Source of the DNA: an uncultured Methylophilus sp.
GTDB taxonomy: Bacteria > Pseudomonadota > Gammaproteobacteria > Burkholderiales > Methylophilaceae
Length of the DNA stretch: 13,477 nt
Reading direction: 5' to 3'
Assembly: GCA_936943315.1 (NCBI GenBank)
Contig: CAKZJM010000143.1
Coordinates: forward strand, 1-13,477
Made by a program: the position numbers and the translations under genes. The notes below the pieces were generated by a model. It made no database searches, was not told where the DNA came from, and saw only the letters and a program-made list of their open reading frames with translations. Below, one piece after another: positions 12,665 through 13,477 of this stretch; within the stretch, counting starts at the first letter, position 1, and every line of letters starts with the position of its first letter.

Positions 12665-13156
12665 TCATTCTTGGTGACGATAATGTTGCCCATAAAGCTT
12701 ACGCCATTGCCAGGGTGGCGTGGGGTCGGCTTGTTGCCATAAGCCCAGGCCTTGTTGTTGCGCCTGCTGCTGCAAGGTTTTGAGTTCTGAGCGGTGCGAA
12801 TAGCGCTGGTTAAACCAGGCCATGCCAACTGCGATTTGAGACTGGCTGGCATCCATGTGGCCGCAATATAAATGGCCCAGTGTTCTGCCATACATATCCT
12901 GGCCTTGCACATGCACTTCAATCTCTGCCTGGCTGCATAAGGTGTTTAAGCTGCGTCTGGATTGCTTGCCAAACGCCTGGTGTAACTCTGGCGCGTCTAT
13001 ATCGAGCAAGCGCAAATGATAAGTGTGGCCTTCATCGCGGATTACCACGGTGTCACCATCCAGCACTTTTTCCAGGGTGGGGGTTGCAAGGCAATAGGGA
13101 CAAAAAGCCAACAGCACGCTGAAAAGCCAGCCTTTAGCCGTGTTGCTTTTGGTCAT
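12665..13156 (-). CDS. Secreted thermonuclease (SNase-like) family protein
   Basis: A 163-residue protein with a probable signal peptide (MTKSNTAKGWLFSVLLAFCPYCLATP, cleavage near 24-25) and one staphylococcal-nuclease domain. The key positions are kept: VLDGDTV with Asp34, RLLDIDAPE with Arg49, Asp52 and Glu57, and YGRTLGHLYC with Arg91, which correspond to the Ca-binding and catalytic residues of SNase (Asp21, Arg35, Asp40, Glu43, Arg87). An extracytoplasmic Ca-dependent DNase/RNase is therefore likely. The C-terminus (QWRKLYGQHYRHQE) is short. The ATG at 13156 lies 2 bp after the nadB stop with no good Shine-Dalgarno, so it is probably translated in the nadB transcript. The nuclease assignment is firm, activity is inferred. 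Confidence 0.9.
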   Translation of the reverse strand: MTKSNTAKGWLFSVLLAFCPYCLATPTLEKVLDGDTVVIRDEGHTYHLRLLDIDAPELHQAFGKQSRRSLNTLCSQAEIEVHVQGQDMYGRTLGHLYCGHMDASQSQIAVGMAWFNQRYSHRSELKTLQQQAQQQGLGLWQQADPTPPWQWRKLYGQHYRHQE

Positions 13157-13158
13157 GT

Positions 13159-13477
13159 CTAGTCGAGCAGGCTGGTGTAGTTATCTGGCGTGAGTACGGT
13201 CGGGATCGCTTCCGGCAGCAAGTCTGGATAGTCTTTGCTGTAGTGCAAACCGCGGCTTTCGTGACGCTCAATGGCGCTGCGCACAATGAGTTCTGCCACT
13301 TGCAGCAGGTTACGCAATTCAATCAGGTCGTGGCTGACTTTAAAGTTGCTGTAAAACTCGCCAACTTCATCCCTGAGCATATGAATGCGGTGCAGGGCGC
13401 GGCTCAGACGCTTGGTAGTGCGCACAATGCCAACGTAGTTCCACATAAAGCGCCGCAATTCGTCCCAGGTGTGGGTA
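13159..13477 (-). CDS. nadB: L-aspartate oxidase, C-terminal part (cut by window edge)
   Basis: 105 codons remain of a minus-strand gene whose start lies beyond the window; the frame is open to the edge (THTWDELRRFMWNYVG...). The segment is the helical C-terminal domain of NadB: LRRFMWNYVGIVRTTKRLSR, then LIELRNLLQVAELIVRSA and the family-typical ESRGLHYSKDYP. NadB oxidises L-aspartate to iminoaspartate with FAD, the first step of de novo NAD synthesis. The FAD-binding and catalytic parts are not in view. The TTG at 13458 is internal and is not a start. The same C-terminal domain occurs in SdhA/FrdA, but the RGLHY..DYP ending favours NadB. Confidence 0.9.
   Translation of the reverse strand, partial: THTWDELRRFMWNYVGIVRTTKRLSRALHRIHMLRDEVGEFYSNFKVSHDLIELRNLLQVAELIVRSAIERHESRGLHYSKDYPDLLPEAIPTVLTPDNYTSLLD

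Noticed and set aside
1..13477. Mobile elements or phage genes
   Set aside because: No transposase, integrase, terminal repeats or phage-like gene was seen. The genes are compact housekeeping or envelope functions.

Overview
The window is an ordinary-looking stretch of a Gram-negative proteobacterial chromosome. The protein set best fits a betaproteobacterium, and my best guess is the Methylophilaceae (methylotrophs). That guess rests on the style of the proteins (a ScpA N-terminus of the ELPQDLYIPPDALEV type, a COG3146 FemAB-like protein, a TIGR03790 protein), not on a database search. I see no tRNA, rRNA, CRISPR array, insertion sequence, integrase or plasmid function.

Layout. 1-1062 (+): 3' part of a FemAB-like (COG3146/DUF482) acyltransferase. 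1064-1756 (-): short-chain dehydrogenase, converging on it with 1 bp between. 1865-2959 (+): exported TIGR03790-family protein of unknown function. 3058-6254 (+): a likely operon of phoR (sensor kinase, no phoB beside it), an unknown lipoprotein that overlaps phoR by 4 bp, and roxA (JmjC-cupin ribosomal oxygenase). 6460-6678 (+): a 72-residue lipoprotein whose mature part is almost entirely ten pentapeptide repeats. It is followed by a repeat-rich, foldable 3' region and a strong terminator shared with tpiA (6830-7612, -). 7677-9859 (+): ybeY, scpA, scpB and a short ModE-type regulator. 9968-12090 (+): modABC, the molybdate ABC importer. 12125-12604 (-): SlyD-type FKBP prolyl isomerase. 12665-13156 (-): secreted thermonuclease-like protein. 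13159-13477 (-): C-terminus of nadB, cut by the window edge.

How the genes work together. The clearest functional unit is molybdate uptake. ModA captures the oxyanion in the periplasm, ModB is the channel and ModC the ATPase. A ModE-type DNA-binding protein is encoded just upstream, and a degenerate ModE-like operator overlaps the apparent modA -10 element. Both ModE and ModC here end before the C-terminal TOBE/Mop domains that bind molybdate in the classical E. coli proteins, so how Mo status is sensed is open. The phoR block may join envelope or phosphate sensing to an unknown lipoprotein and to oxygen-dependent modification of ribosomal protein L16.

Nothing here is clearly a new defence or mobile system. 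The items most worth a second look are the Mop-less Mo regulation with its candidate operator, the pentapeptide lipoprotein with its structured 3' region, the phoR-lipoprotein-roxA operon, and a changed invariant-type Trp in TpiA.
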